DNA from: Acidimicrobiaceae bacterium
GTDB lineage: Bacteria; Actinomycetota; Acidimicrobiia; Acidimicrobiales; Bog-793
DNA: 12,195 bases
Reading direction: 5' to 3'
NCBI GenBank assembly: GCA_025463965.1
Contig: JAODBN010000430.1
Location: 1-12,195 of the forward strand
Shown: positions 6,696-12,195 of the stretch, one piece after another
How the letters are laid out: each line of letters opens with the position of its first letter
Numbering within the stretch: the first letter of the stretch is position 1
Notes under the pieces: generated by a model
What the model was told of the DNA's origin: nothing
The model's database searches: none
The model's input: only the letters and a program-made list of their open reading frames with translations
Program-made: the position numbers and the translations under genes

Positions 6696-6719
6696 CGTCC
6701 TCGCCGACCGGCGGGGACG
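6696..6719. terminator. 10-bp hairpin between convergent genes
   Basis: CGTCCTCGCC (6696-6705) pairs with GGCGGGGACG (6710-6719) across a GACC loop, with one T-G wobble. It lies between the stop of the DUF2342 gene (6669) and the convergent stop at 6731, where a bidirectional terminator is expected. No T-tract follows on either strand, so termination is inferred from position and stem strength. Confidence 0.5.
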
Positions 6720-6730
6720 ACGAGCGACAG

Positions 6731-7027
6731 CTAGGCCTGGGCGGCCTGGCCGTCGGCCTCGGGGAGGCCGAGGTCCCACTCGAGGATGAGGTTCTCGCGC
6801 TCCGCGTCACGCACGACCCGCTCGCGGTTGCGCCGGAACTGCGGGTCGTGGGGCGGCAGCAGCACGAGCCGGGCGAGCGCACGCTCGCGGAACGCCTCGA
6901 CGAGCGCCCGGTCCCCGAACCCGGACTCCACCTCCCAGTGCGGCGCCACCGGGCCGAGGTAGACGACCCGCACATGGCCGCGGGGAGGCTCCTGGGGGGC
7001 ACTCGCGTCGACCGGGGGCATCGTCAT
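6731..7027 (-). CDS. Conserved-looking small protein of unknown function
   Basis: I do not recognise this 98-aa protein. It starts MTMPPVD; the ATG at 7021 is an alternative start. Then come a Pro-rich stretch, a beta-like core (HVRVVYLGPVAPHWEVES, about 18-35), an Arg-rich helix (LVEAFRERALARLVLLP), the patch HDPQFRRNRERVVRDAE and an acidic ending. No signal peptide, membrane helix or cysteine is visible. A GAGGAG lies about 11 nt before the ATG, and a possible -10 (TACACT, minus strand, 7086-7081) lies further up. The reading frame stays open further upstream, but that extension runs back through the whiB leader and lacks a plausible composition. It diverges from the WhiB gene and faces the DUF2342 gene. 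Confidence 0.7.
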   Translation of the reverse strand: MTMPPVDASAPQEPPRGHVRVVYLGPVAPHWEVESGFGDRALVEAFRERALARLVLLPPHDPQFRRNRERVVRDAERENLILEWDLGLPEADGQAAQA

Positions 7028-7156
7028 CGGATTCTCAGCTCCTCGCTCCGGGCCCCCACTCGGGAGCCGTCGGCCGGACGAGTGTACCGGGGCCGGAACT
7101 AAGCTTGGTGCTGGCAGATTACCGCCGTGTTCCGGGCGGTTCCCCGGACAATTGCC

Positions 7157-7172
7157 GGACTTTGGAAAGTCC
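7157..7172. promoter_or_regulatory. Perfect dyad, candidate operator
   Basis: GGACTTTGGAAAGTCC is a perfect 7-bp inverted repeat with a 2-bp centre. The centre is too short for a good RNA hairpin, so a dimeric DNA-binding protein is the better explanation. It sits 14 bp upstream of the candidate -35 of the whiB promoter. Confidence 0.45.
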
Positions 7173-7185
7173 CAGCTCGGGGGGG

Positions 7186-7214
7186 TTGCCTTTTGCGAGG
7201 CACCCACGTAACGT
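7186..7214 (+). promoter_or_regulatory. Candidate whiB promoter with CGTAAC direct repeats
   Basis: TTGCCT (7186-7191) and TAACGT (7209-7214) are separated by 17 bp, a good spacing for a -35/-10 pair. Two CGTAAC copies (7207-7212 and 7218-7223) lie 11 bp apart, one helical turn. The first overlaps the -10 and the second lies near the predicted start. This would give a leader of about 120 nt. Confidence 0.4.
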
Positions 7215-7236
7215 ATTCGTAACAGAGCAGGACCCC

Positions 7237-7324
7237 GGTGGACGGGGCGGTGTGGGGGGGCTCCACCTACCCGGCCGCCGGGAGTCCGCTCTGGTTCGGT
7301 GCCGTGTGTTTCGGCGCCCCAGAG
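7237..7324 (+). promoter_or_regulatory. Structured 5' leader of whiB (three stem-loops)
   Basis: Three successive stems can form. The first is GGTGGA (7237-7242) with TCCACC (7262-7267). The second is CCCGG (7270-7274) with CCGGG (7278-7282). The third is a 13-bp stem: CTCTGG (7289-7294), a 3-nt bulge, GGTGCCG (7298-7304), a 7-nt loop, CGGCGCC (7312-7318) and CCAGAG (7319-7324). The last stem ends 17 nt before the ATG and could influence whiB translation or mRNA stability. Function is inferred. Confidence 0.4.
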
Positions 7325-7341
7325 GGCAGAATGGTGGTGTG

Positions 7342-7587
7342 ATGGACACCGAGTGGATGACGCAGGGCAAGTGCCGGGAGCTTCCGCCCGAGACATTTTT
7401 CCCCAGCGACGGTGTCGGTGTGGACGTCGCGAGGCGGATCTGCGCGGATTGCCCCGTCAAGGCTCCGTGCCTGGAGTACGCGATGGTCAACCACATCGAC
7501 CACGGTGTCTGGGGCGGTACCTCCGAGCGCGAGCGCCGTCGTCTCGCCCGCCAGAGGCGCCACCTCACCCTTCATCAGGTCGGCTGA
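7342..7587 (+). CDS. WhiB-family iron-sulfur transcriptional regulator
   Basis: The 81-aa product has the four cluster cysteines in the family pattern: Cys11, Cys34, Cys37 and Cys43 (ICADCPVKAPC). These bind a 4Fe-4S cluster that responds to oxygen or NO in known members. The turn GVWGG (55-59) is followed by TSERERRR and an Arg-rich tail. WhiB proteins act mostly by binding region 4 of the primary sigma factor. There is no WhiB7-type AT-hook (RGRPR) at the end. I cannot assign a subgroup securely, so no symbol is given. I chose ATG 7342; the in-frame codons upstream lead into the structured leader. GGTGG just upstream is a poor Shine-Dalgarno. The formiminotransferase gene follows 63 bp later on the same strand, with hairpins between. 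Confidence 0.93.
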   Translation: MDTEWMTQGKCRELPPETFFPSDGVGVDVARRICADCPVKAPCLEYAMVNHIDHGVWGGTSERERRRLARQRRHLTLHQVG

Positions 7588-7594
7588 GCCTTCT

Positions 7595-7637
7595 CCCGCC
7601 GGGCGGCGGGTGCGAGTCCGCCGCGGCTCCTCGCGGC
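7595..7637 (+). terminator. Two hairpins between whiB and the formiminotransferase gene
   Basis: CCCGCC (7595-7600) pairs with GGCGGG (7605-7610) over a 4-nt loop. GCCGCG (7620-7625) pairs with CGCGGC (7632-7637) over a 6-nt loop. Neither has a T-tract. They may reduce read-through from whiB, act as processing sites, or be chance stems in G+C-rich DNA. Confidence 0.3.
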
Positions 7638-7650
7638 TAGCCGTGAGCCC

Positions 7651-8502
7651 GTGCTGAGCTGCGTCGTGAACGTCAGCGAGGGACGAGACCTCGACCTGCT
7701 GGCCAAGCTGTCGCTAGCCGCCGGCCCTGCTCTGCTCGATCTGCACCGAGACGCTGAGCACCACCGCAGTGTGCTGACTCTCGGTGCCGCCGCTCTGGGG
7801 GACACCGAGTCGGCGGTCCGAGCCGTCGTCGCCGCGGCCGTCCGATCGATGAGCCTTTCGGCCCACGTAGGCGTCCACCCCCGCCTGGGCGTGGTGGACG
7901 TCGTGCCGTTCGTGCCGCTGCTTCCTGACGCCTCGCTTGTGGAGCTCGAGCGGGCAGACCTCGCAGAAGCGGTCGCCGCTCGGGACCGCTTCGCCGTGTG
8001 GGCAGCGGACGAGCTAGATCTGCCCTGCTTCATCTACGGCCCGCGGCCTTCCGGGGAGCGCACGCTGCCTGAGCTGCGGCGGTCGGCGTTCGTCTCCTTG
8101 ATGCCGGACACCGGGCCGCCCAAGGCCCATCCGAGCGCCGGCGCCTGCTGCGTGGGCGCCCGCCGGGCGTTGGTCGCCTACAACCTGGTGCTGTCGACGC
8201 ACGATCTCGCCAAGGCAAGACGCATTGCGGCGGCCCTGCGCTCGGCCGACGTCCGCTCCCTCGCCTTCCCGCTCGACTCGGGCGCCCAGGTCTCGTGCAA
8301 CCTCGTCGCCCCGTGGAGCTTCGGGCCCGCTCAGGCCTACGCGGCGGTGGCCGCGCTGTCGGCCGCCGAGGGCACCGCCATCTCAAGCGCCGAGCTCGTC
8401 GGCTTGGTTCCTGGAGCTGTGCTGAAGGCGACTGCTCCGACGGACTGGGAGCGCCTGGATCTCGGTCCCGATCTGACGCTCGAGGGCCGCCTCGATCGGT
8501 GA
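7651..8502 (+). CDS. Formiminotransferase-domain protein (glutamate formimidoyltransferase-like)
   Basis: The 283-aa length matches a stand-alone formiminotransferase, with N- and C-terminal subdomains and no cyclodeaminase domain. Family signatures are VVNVSEGRD (5-13), HHRSVLT (37-43), HVGVHPRLGVVDVVPFVP (72-89), AKAHPSAG-like PKAHPSAG (157-164) and GARRALVAYNLVL (169-181). His76 in HPR corresponds to the conserved active-site region histidine. Classical members move the formimino group from N-formimino-glutamate to tetrahydrofolate in histidine breakdown. No hut genes are visible here. Some bacterial relatives instead clear 5-formyl-tetrahydrofolate, an equally good proposal. The start is GTG at 7651, with no Shine-Dalgarno; the family N-terminus begins almost at once. 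It converges with the acidic-protein gene. Confidence 0.9.
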   Translation: MLSCVVNVSEGRDLDLLAKLSLAAGPALLDLHRDAEHHRSVLTLGAAALGDTESAVRAVVAAAVRSMSLSAHVGVHPRLGVVDVVPFVPLLPDASLVELERADLAEAVAARDRFAVWAADELDLPCFIYGPRPSGERTLPELRRSAFVSLMPDTGPPKAHPSAGACCVGARRALVAYNLVLSTHDLAKARRIAAALRSADVRSLAFPLDSGAQVSCNLVAPWSFGPAQAYAAVAALSAAEGTAISSAELVGLVPGAVLKATAPTDWERLDLGPDLTLEGRLDR

Positions 8503-8522
8503 GTCGAGGGGACCGCCCTGCT

Positions 8523-8542
8523 GTCGCCGGCGTTATGGCGAC
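8523..8542. terminator. Short hairpin between convergent genes
   Basis: GTCGCC (8523-8528) pairs with GGCGAC (8537-8542) over an 8-nt loop. It occupies the 44-bp gap between the formiminotransferase stop and the convergent stop at 8547. It has no T-tract; the stem is modest, so it is only a possible bidirectional terminator. Confidence 0.3.
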
Positions 8543-8546
8543 GCTG

Positions 8547-8759
8547 CTAGTCGTCCCCGTCGGGATCCGGGAGGGACTCGGGATCGTCGAGCAGGGCGCC
8601 GGCCTCGCGGGCCTCCTTCTCGTCGAGTGGACCGATCTCGTCCTGCTGCTCGTCGTCGAAGTCGATTTCGCTGTCGCGCGGCCCCACGTCGGCGGAGTCC
8701 TCGAGCTCCAGCGGCTCGGGATTCTCGTGCTCAGGCAGATGCGGATCGGTCTCGCTCAT
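8547..8759 (-). CDS. Small, highly acidic protein of unknown function
   Basis: The 70-aa product has about 28 Asp/Glu against 3 Lys/Arg and no cysteine, membrane helix or signal peptide. It is probably unstructured. The start is well defined: a strong AGGAGG lies 4 nt before the ATG at 8759, so the longer in-frame start near 8846 is rejected. It lies downstream of the WhiB2-like gene on the same strand, but a 139-bp gap with a hairpin right after whiB2 and a possible TAGGCT -10 (minus strand, 8809-8804) suggest its own promoter. I do not recognise a family; short acidic proteins of this kind are common in actinobacteria and mostly uncharacterised. Confidence 0.75.
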   Translation of the reverse strand: MSETDPHLPEHENPEPLELEDSADVGPRDSEIDFDDEQQDEIGPLDEKEAREAGALLDDPESLPDPDGDD

Positions 8760-8877
8760 GTGACCTCCTCGGGCCCCGGGACGACCGCTCTCGGGGCGCA
8801 CTGAGCCTAACGAGCGCCTCGCGACGACGCTGTTTGCGCCGTTCACGGCAGCGAAGCGGGACGCGACCCCTCTCCGC

Positions 8878-8896
8878 CCCGCCGGTCGCCGGTGGG
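8878..8896 (-). terminator. Hairpin directly after the WhiB2-like gene
   Basis: An 8-bp stem (8878-8885 with 8889-8896, one G-T wobble, 3-nt loop) starts 3 bases beyond the whiB2-like stop codon. No T-tract follows. Position and stem strength favour a terminator or mRNA 3'-end stabiliser. Confidence 0.4.
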
Positions 8897-8898
8897 TG

Positions 8899-9192
8899 CT
8901 AGGAGGCGGCCTGCTGGCGCTTTTGCAGGACCCGCGCCCGGCGCACCCGGCGGCGCTCCCGCTCGCTCATCCCGCCCCAGATGCCGAACTTCTCCCCGTT
9001 GGCGATGGCGAACTCGAGGCAGTCGACGCGTACGACGCAGCCCCGGCAGACCTCCTTCGCCTCGCGCGTGGAGGAGCCTCGCTCTGGGAAGAAGAGCTCA
9101 GGGTCCACCCCCATGCAGTTGGCCCGCGACTGCCAGGTCGGCTCGGTTCCTGTGACGTTGGAATGTCCACCAATGAGCGCCTGGACGTCCAC
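8899..9192 (-). CDS. whiB: WhiB/WhiB2-like (WhmD-type) regulator
   Basis: The 97-aa protein carries the cluster cysteines Cys26, Cys49, Cys52 and Cys58. It has the subgroup block FFPERGSSTREAKEVCRGC, then CLEFAIANGEKFGIWGGMSERERRR. This is very close to Streptomyces WhiB and mycobacterial WhiB2/WhmD, which control sporulation septation or cell division, in Streptomyces together with WhiA. Start is GTG at 9192, just after a strong purine-rich Shine-Dalgarno (GAGGGGAGGG). The frame stays open upstream to an ATG at 9285, but that extension would cross the promoter-like dyad. The tail (RRARVLQKRQQ) is basic and longer than in Streptomyces WhiB. It is followed by a hairpin and the acidic-protein gene. 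Confidence 0.93.
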   Translation of the reverse strand: MDVQALIGGHSNVTGTEPTWQSRANCMGVDPELFFPERGSSTREAKEVCRGCVVRVDCLEFAIANGEKFGIWGGMSERERRRVRRARVLQKRQQAAS

Positions 9193-9213
9193 GGCACCCT
9201 CCCCTCTCTGCGC

Positions 9214-9256
9214 ATTCCGCCGAGTAGCAACGGTGGAATTACATGGCTGTAGTCCC
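9214..9256 (-). promoter_or_regulatory. whiB2-like gene promoter with two overlapping dyads
   Basis: On the minus strand a near-consensus -10, TGTAAT (9243-9238), lies about 45 nt before the GTG. It falls inside an imperfect inverted repeat, GGAATTACA-N4-TGTAGTCCC (9235-9256, 7 of 9 pairs matching). Next to it and nearer the gene is a second one, ATTCCGCC-N10-GGTGGAAT (9214-9221 with 9232-9239, 7 of 8). The first looks like an operator placed over the -10. The second would lie around the transcription start or in the leader. No clear -35 is visible. Confidence 0.45.
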
Positions 9257-9421
9257 ATGATGGACGCCGGCGCGCACCAGCGCAAGGGGGTAATTCATCC
9301 GGGGCGATCGACCCTGTGGATCGAACCGTGCCCGACAGTGCCGCCGTCCACGGCCGACGCGTGCCGCGAGGACCGTCCCGGCAGCGACGAGGAGGCCCGC
9401 GCGTGTGCGGACGTCGAGCTC
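9257..9421. other. Gene-free spacer upstream of the whiB2-like promoter
   Basis: This stretch follows the VWA stop in the direction of transcription and precedes the whiB2-like promoter. I find no convincing gene, strong hairpin with a T-tract or repeat in it. The open plus-strand frame through it is part of a long shadow frame antisense to the VWA gene. Confidence 0.4.
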
Positions 9422-11455
9422 TCAGGCGCCTCTAGTGAGCCGGCTGCGAGCGCTGCGCTGCTCGACGAAGTCCACGAGCACGTAGTCGCCGAGGGTGTCT
9501 GGCGTGGCGAAGAATGCGCGGCCGCGATTGCGCCGGGTCATCTCCTCGACGAAGGCCCGCAGCTCACCGGTCGAGTCAAGGGCGAAGGTGTTGATGCGGA
9601 TCCGTTCGCGCGTGCAACGCGCCACCTCGTGAAGCGTCGCCTCGATGGTCTCGGGAACGGGCGGGTAATTGAAGAAGACCTCGCCGTCCTCGAGCACGTG
9701 CGCCGTCGGCTCGCCATCGGTGATGAGGATCACCTGCTTTGCTCCGCTGCGATGCGCGAGCATGCGGCGGGCGAGCGCCAACGTGTGCTGGAGGTTGGTG
9801 CCGTAGGCGAAGTCCCACGAGACCTCCGGCAACTCCTCGGCGCGGATCTCCCGGGCAGTGGCCGAGAAGCCGATGAGGCCGAGATAGTCGCGCGGATAAC
9901 GCGAGGCGATGAGAGCCTGGAGGGCCATCGCCACCTTCTTTGCCGCAAGGAAGTTGTCCCGCATCGGCATGGACAGGGACAGGTCCACCGCCAGCACCGT
10001 CGCTGCCGCGGCCACCTGCTCGGAGCGCTCGACCGCGAAGTCGTCCGGATGCAAACTGACCGGCAGCTCGACACCGGGGCGGCCGGAGGTGGTGCGCGGG
10101 ACGGCCGAGCGGCGGACCGCGTTGCGGACCGTCTCCTGCACGTCCAGCCGGAACGGGTCACCGAACTCGTAGGGCTTGGTCTCCCCCTCGGGATCGTGCC
10201 CGACTCCCGCCATCGCGAGCGGGTGGTCGCCGAGGCGATCGCGCCGCAACCGGGCGAACAGCTCCTCGAGCGCCTTGGTCCCAAGGCGGCGCAGCCCGCG
10301 CGGCGTCATCTTGAGCCGGCCCTCGCGCCGGGCGACGAGCCCGGCTGCCTCCAGGCGCTTGGTCAGCTGGGCGAGCGCCTCGAGCGACGCGGCGGCGTCC
10401 GGGCCGAGCACCTCGGCCGCCTCGCGTGGCACCTCGGCGAGCGCGGCGCTGCCGGTGGCCGAGGACAGCTGCTGCTCGAGCCGGGAGAGCGCTCCGAGCT
10501 CGGAGAACAGCTCGCCGACCTCGCCGAGCCCGATCGCTGGCCCTTGCCCACCGGCGCGCTGGTCCCAGCCGAGCTGGGGCATCAGCTGCTGGAGGTTCTC
10601 GGAGAGCTGGTCCATCTGCCAGGCGAGGTCGAGATCGCCGAGCAGCTCGGCAGAAAGCGCCTCGAGCTGGGCTCGCTGGTCGTCATCGAGCGAAGCGAGG
10701 AACGACGAGGCCGCAGCCATGCGCTGCGCAAGCTGCTCGAGGAGCTCGTCCAGAGTGTTGGCCCCGGGGAACAGGTCGCCGAATTGCTGCGCGAACTCCT
10801 CGAAGGAAGGATCGATCTCCTGTCCCGCGGCCCGCTGGGCGAGCATCTGGTTGAGGGCCGCGAGCCCGGCACGCAGGTGCTCGCGCTCTTCGGGTCCGGC
10901 CTGGGCCATGGCCGCTGCGGCGCGGTCGAGCTGCATTTGGGCGAGGTCGTGGCGGAGCTGGTCGAGCAGCTCTTCGAAACGCTGCTCGGCCTGTGGCGAG
11001 GCGAACTCGTGGGCGCGTAGCGCGCGGATCTGGTCGGCGAGGCCGTCTGGGAGCAGGTCCAGCTCGGTGTGCTGCTCGGCGGCATGTTCGCCAGCTCGCT
11101 GGGCGGCGACCTCGTCGCCGCCGGCCTCGCGGCGCGCTCGCTCCGCCTGCTGGTCGATGCCGCGACGCTCCGCGCTCAGCACCTCGTCGAGCGCCCGCAC
11201 CACGTCCTCGGTCAAGCCCGACGGATCTCTCGCAGTCAGCTCCTGGCGCCGCGCGCGGATGCGCTCCATCAGCTCGCGCAGCCCCTCGACACGGCGCCCG
11301 TCCTCGGTCGTCCAGCCTTCTTGGAGCAGGCGGCGCAAGGCCGCCTCGACGTCGCCGTGGTAGAGCAGGTCGTCGGCGATCTTGCCGAGCACCTCGTCGG
11401 CGTCGAGGTCGCGTAGCCGCTGGCTCCCGTCCCAGCGGGAGTAGCGCCAGCTCAC
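9422..11455 (-). CDS. VWA-domain protein, partner of the upstream AAA+ ATPase
   Basis: The 677-aa protein has a long charged helical N-terminal half rich in Ala, Glu and Gln (about 1-340). A short winged-helix-like segment follows (about 365-403, TKRLEAAGLVARREGRLKMTPRGLRRLG). A C-terminal von Willebrand A domain (about 485-665) has a complete metal-ion site: DLSLS (Asp491, Ser493, Ser495), Thr553 in YGTN and Asp580 in ITDGEP. VWA proteins of this kind pair with MoxR/magnesium-chelatase-type AAA+ ATPases that remodel or metallate a target. Its closest recognisable counterpart is the mycobacterial Rv0959 type. It starts at GTG 11455, whose TG is shared with the TGA stop of the AAA+ gene (GTGA overlap), indicating coupled translation. 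No chlorophyll or cobalamin chelatase gene is in view, so the target is unknown. Confidence 0.9.
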   Translation of the reverse strand: MSWRYSRWDGSQRLRDLDADEVLGKIADDLLYHGDVEAALRRLLQEGWTTEDGRRVEGLRELMERIRARRQELTARDPSGLTEDVVRALDEVLSAERRGIDQQAERARREAGGDEVAAQRAGEHAAEQHTELDLLPDGLADQIRALRAHEFASPQAEQRFEELLDQLRHDLAQMQLDRAAAAMAQAGPEEREHLRAGLAALNQMLAQRAAGQEIDPSFEEFAQQFGDLFPGANTLDELLEQLAQRMAAASSFLASLDDDQRAQLEALSAELLGDLDLAWQMDQLSENLQQLMPQLGWDQRAGGQGPAIGLGEVGELFSELGALSRLEQQLSSATGSAALAEVPREAAEVLGPDAAASLEALAQLTKRLEAAGLVARREGRLKMTPRGLRRLGTKALEELFARLRRDRLGDHPLAMAGVGHDPEGETKPYEFGDPFRLDVQETVRNAVRRSAVPRTTSGRPGVELPVSLHPDDFAVERSEQVAAAATVLAVDLSLSMPMRDNFLAAKKVAMALQALIASRYPRDYLGLIGFSATAREIRAEELPEVSWDFAYGTNLQHTLALARRMLAHRSGAKQVILITDGEPTAHVLEDGEVFFNYPPVPETIEATLHEVARCTRERIRINTFALDSTGELRAFVEEMTRRNRGRAFFATPDTLGDYVLVDFVEQRSARSRLTRGA

Positions 11456-12195
11456 CGGGAGCGGTAGGAGGCGGGAACGCCGGGATCGCCGCCACCATCC
11501 TTGTTGAGACGGCGCGACAGGTGGAGTCCTTCCAGTACCAGCTCCACTGCAGATGCGACCGAGGAGGCTGGGGCCTCCGGGCCGACGAGGCCGGCTACGA
11601 CCTTCTTCAGCGGCGCGAGGCCCGCCACGAGCTCCAGGTACTCACGCGAACCGGCAGCCGGTCCCACCTCGACCACGAGACCCTCGCCGAAGGCTGCCAC
11701 CACTTCGGGCAGGCCCTGAGGTGCGACCGACTCGCGGAAGGTCTGGCGGACCGCCTGGTCCACGAGCTCGCGGAAGACCTCCTGGTCCTCTCCCTCTTCG
11801 AAGCCCTCGACCTCGACCTTTCCGAGCGTCGAGGCGGCGAGGGCGCCGAGATCGCTGACCCTCGGCGCCGCGTCGCTCTCCCCCAGTCGCAGCGCTCGCC
11901 GCAGTGATGCGGCGAGCAGGGTCTCCTGGTTGGCGACCGACAGGCGGACCGACACCCCCGAGCGCTGGTTCACCCGGTTGCTCGCCCGAGCGGCCTGGCT
12001 CAGCCGGGCGACGAGGTCGGCCATGAAGGGCGGCAGCGACACCGAGACGCCCCCGACCGGCCTGGTGGGGCGTTCACCGGGGGCGCCCGGCTCGTACAGA
12101 GCGTCGAGCGGCGTGGCCTCCTGGGCGACGATGGCGACTTCGGTGGCGACGTCCGGCGGGTAGTGGGTGCGGATCTGGGCCCCGAAGCGGTCCTT
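11452..12195 (-). CDS. Magnesium-chelatase-like AAA+ ATPase, C-terminal part (5' end off window)
   Basis: 247 residues are visible, reading in from the right edge with no start in the window. The first visible segment, KDRFGAQIRTHYPPD, is the conserved DRFGxxIRTHYP block that follows the ATPase core in this family. The helical lid then reads VSVRLSVANQETLLAASLRRALR, APRVSDLGALAASTLGKVEVEG and an acidic helix. The Walker A and B motifs must lie outside the window, so ATPase function is inferred from family. This matches the actinobacterial Rv0958 type of 'magnesium chelatase', which is co-transcribed with a VWA partner, as here. The in-frame GTG at 12042 is not the start, because conserved family sequence continues upstream of it. 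The stop overlaps the VWA start by GTGA. Confidence 0.9.
   Translation of the reverse strand, partial: KDRFGAQIRTHYPPDVATEVAIVAQEATPLDALYEPGAPGERPTRPVGGVSVSLPPFMADLVARLSQAARASNRVNQRSGVSVRLSVANQETLLAASLRRALRLGESDAAPRVSDLGALAASTLGKVEVEGFEEGEDQEVFRELVDQAVRQTFRESVAPQGLPEVVAAFGEGLVVEVGPAAGSREYLELVAGLAPLKKVVAGLVGPEAPASSVASAVELVLEGLHLSRRLNKDGGGDPGVPASYRSR

Larger units (their letters stand above)
7028..7341. other. 314-bp regulatory gap upstream of whiB
   Basis: I see no gene here. From left to right it holds the leader of the unknown minus-strand gene, a 16-bp dyad (7157-7172), a candidate promoter (7186-7214) with CGTAAC repeats, and a strongly structured leader up to the whiB ATG (7237-7324). 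Local base composition is less G+C-biased around 7095-7225 than in the flanking genes, as expected for promoter DNA. Confidence 0.6.

Noticed and set aside
4969..7002. 677-codon open frame on the minus strand
   Set aside because: It is antisense to the DUF2342 gene and part of the globin gene in another frame; its composition is shadow-like and it has no family signature. Long antisense frames are usual at this G+C content.
7105..7341. N-terminal extension of the WhiB protein from 7105
   Set aside because: The frame is open, but the 79 added residues translate the promoter, dyad and hairpin region and have no counterpart in WhiB proteins.
9193..9285. N-terminal extension of the WhiB2-like protein from ATG 9285
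   Set aside because: It would cover the -10 and both dyads, while GTG 9192 has a strong Shine-Dalgarno directly upstream.
8981..11020. 679-codon open frame on the plus strand
   Set aside because: It is antisense to the VWA gene and the WhiB2-like gene, both firmly identified by motifs. Its product shows no domain, only antisense-type Arg/Leu/Gly/Glu bias.
1..12195. Search for CRISPR arrays, insertion sequences, tRNA genes and attachment sites
   Set aside because: Apart from the 3 x 15-bp tandem repeat I saw no spaced repeats, terminal inverted repeats, transposase or integrase motifs, or tRNA cloverleaf sequence.

Overview
The window is about 70% G+C and is packed with genes on both strands. 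It reads as an ordinary chromosomal stretch of an actinobacterium: two WhiB-family iron-sulfur regulators, a YlbL-type PDZ/Lon-like protease, a DUF2342-type 'zinc metalloprotease', a group II truncated haemoglobin, and an AAA+/VWA pair resembling the mycobacterial Rv0958/Rv0959 type. The MreB-like protein and the HtrA-like protein with an N-terminal PEDRLWRHPSEL motif make me favour class Acidimicrobiia; that placement is inference. I see no rRNA, tRNA, CRISPR array, insertion sequence, prophage or plasmid gene.

Layout, left to right. 1-1141 (-): YlbL-like membrane protease, 3' end off the window. 1245-1898 (+): HEAT-repeat protein. 1906-2931 (-): MreB/actin-like ATPase. 3039-4304 (+): membrane-anchored trypsin/PDZ protein whose catalytic triad is gone. 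4331-4918 (+): DNA-3-methyladenine glycosylase I with no ordinary start codon, joined to the previous gene through a triplicated 15-bp CTGA junction. 4881-5285 (-): truncated haemoglobin. 5350-6669 (+): DUF2342-type protein. 6731-7027 (-): unknown 98-aa protein. 7342-7587 (+): WhiB regulator behind a long structured leader. 7651-8502 (+): formiminotransferase-domain protein. 8547-8759 (-): very acidic 70-aa protein. 8899-9192 (-): WhiB/WhiB2-like regulator. 9422-11455 (-) and 11452-12195 (-): VWA protein and AAA+ ATPase in one operon, the ATPase running off the right edge.

Genes mostly sit in divergent or convergent pairs, so operons are short. Clear couplings are the AAA+/VWA pair (GTGA overlap) and the HtrA-like/Tag pair (CTGA overlap). 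The globin and DUF2342 genes diverge from a 64-bp gap holding two mirror-placed TAnnnT hexamers, each exactly 6 nt before an ATG, which suggests leaderless transcription. Both whiB genes have dyad-rich upstream regions.

No obviously new multi-gene system is visible. The observations most worth following are the pseudoprotease, the CTGA triplication with the missing start codon, the degenerate HExxH of the DUF2342 protein, and the regulatory architecture at the globin/DUF2342 gap and the two whiB genes.
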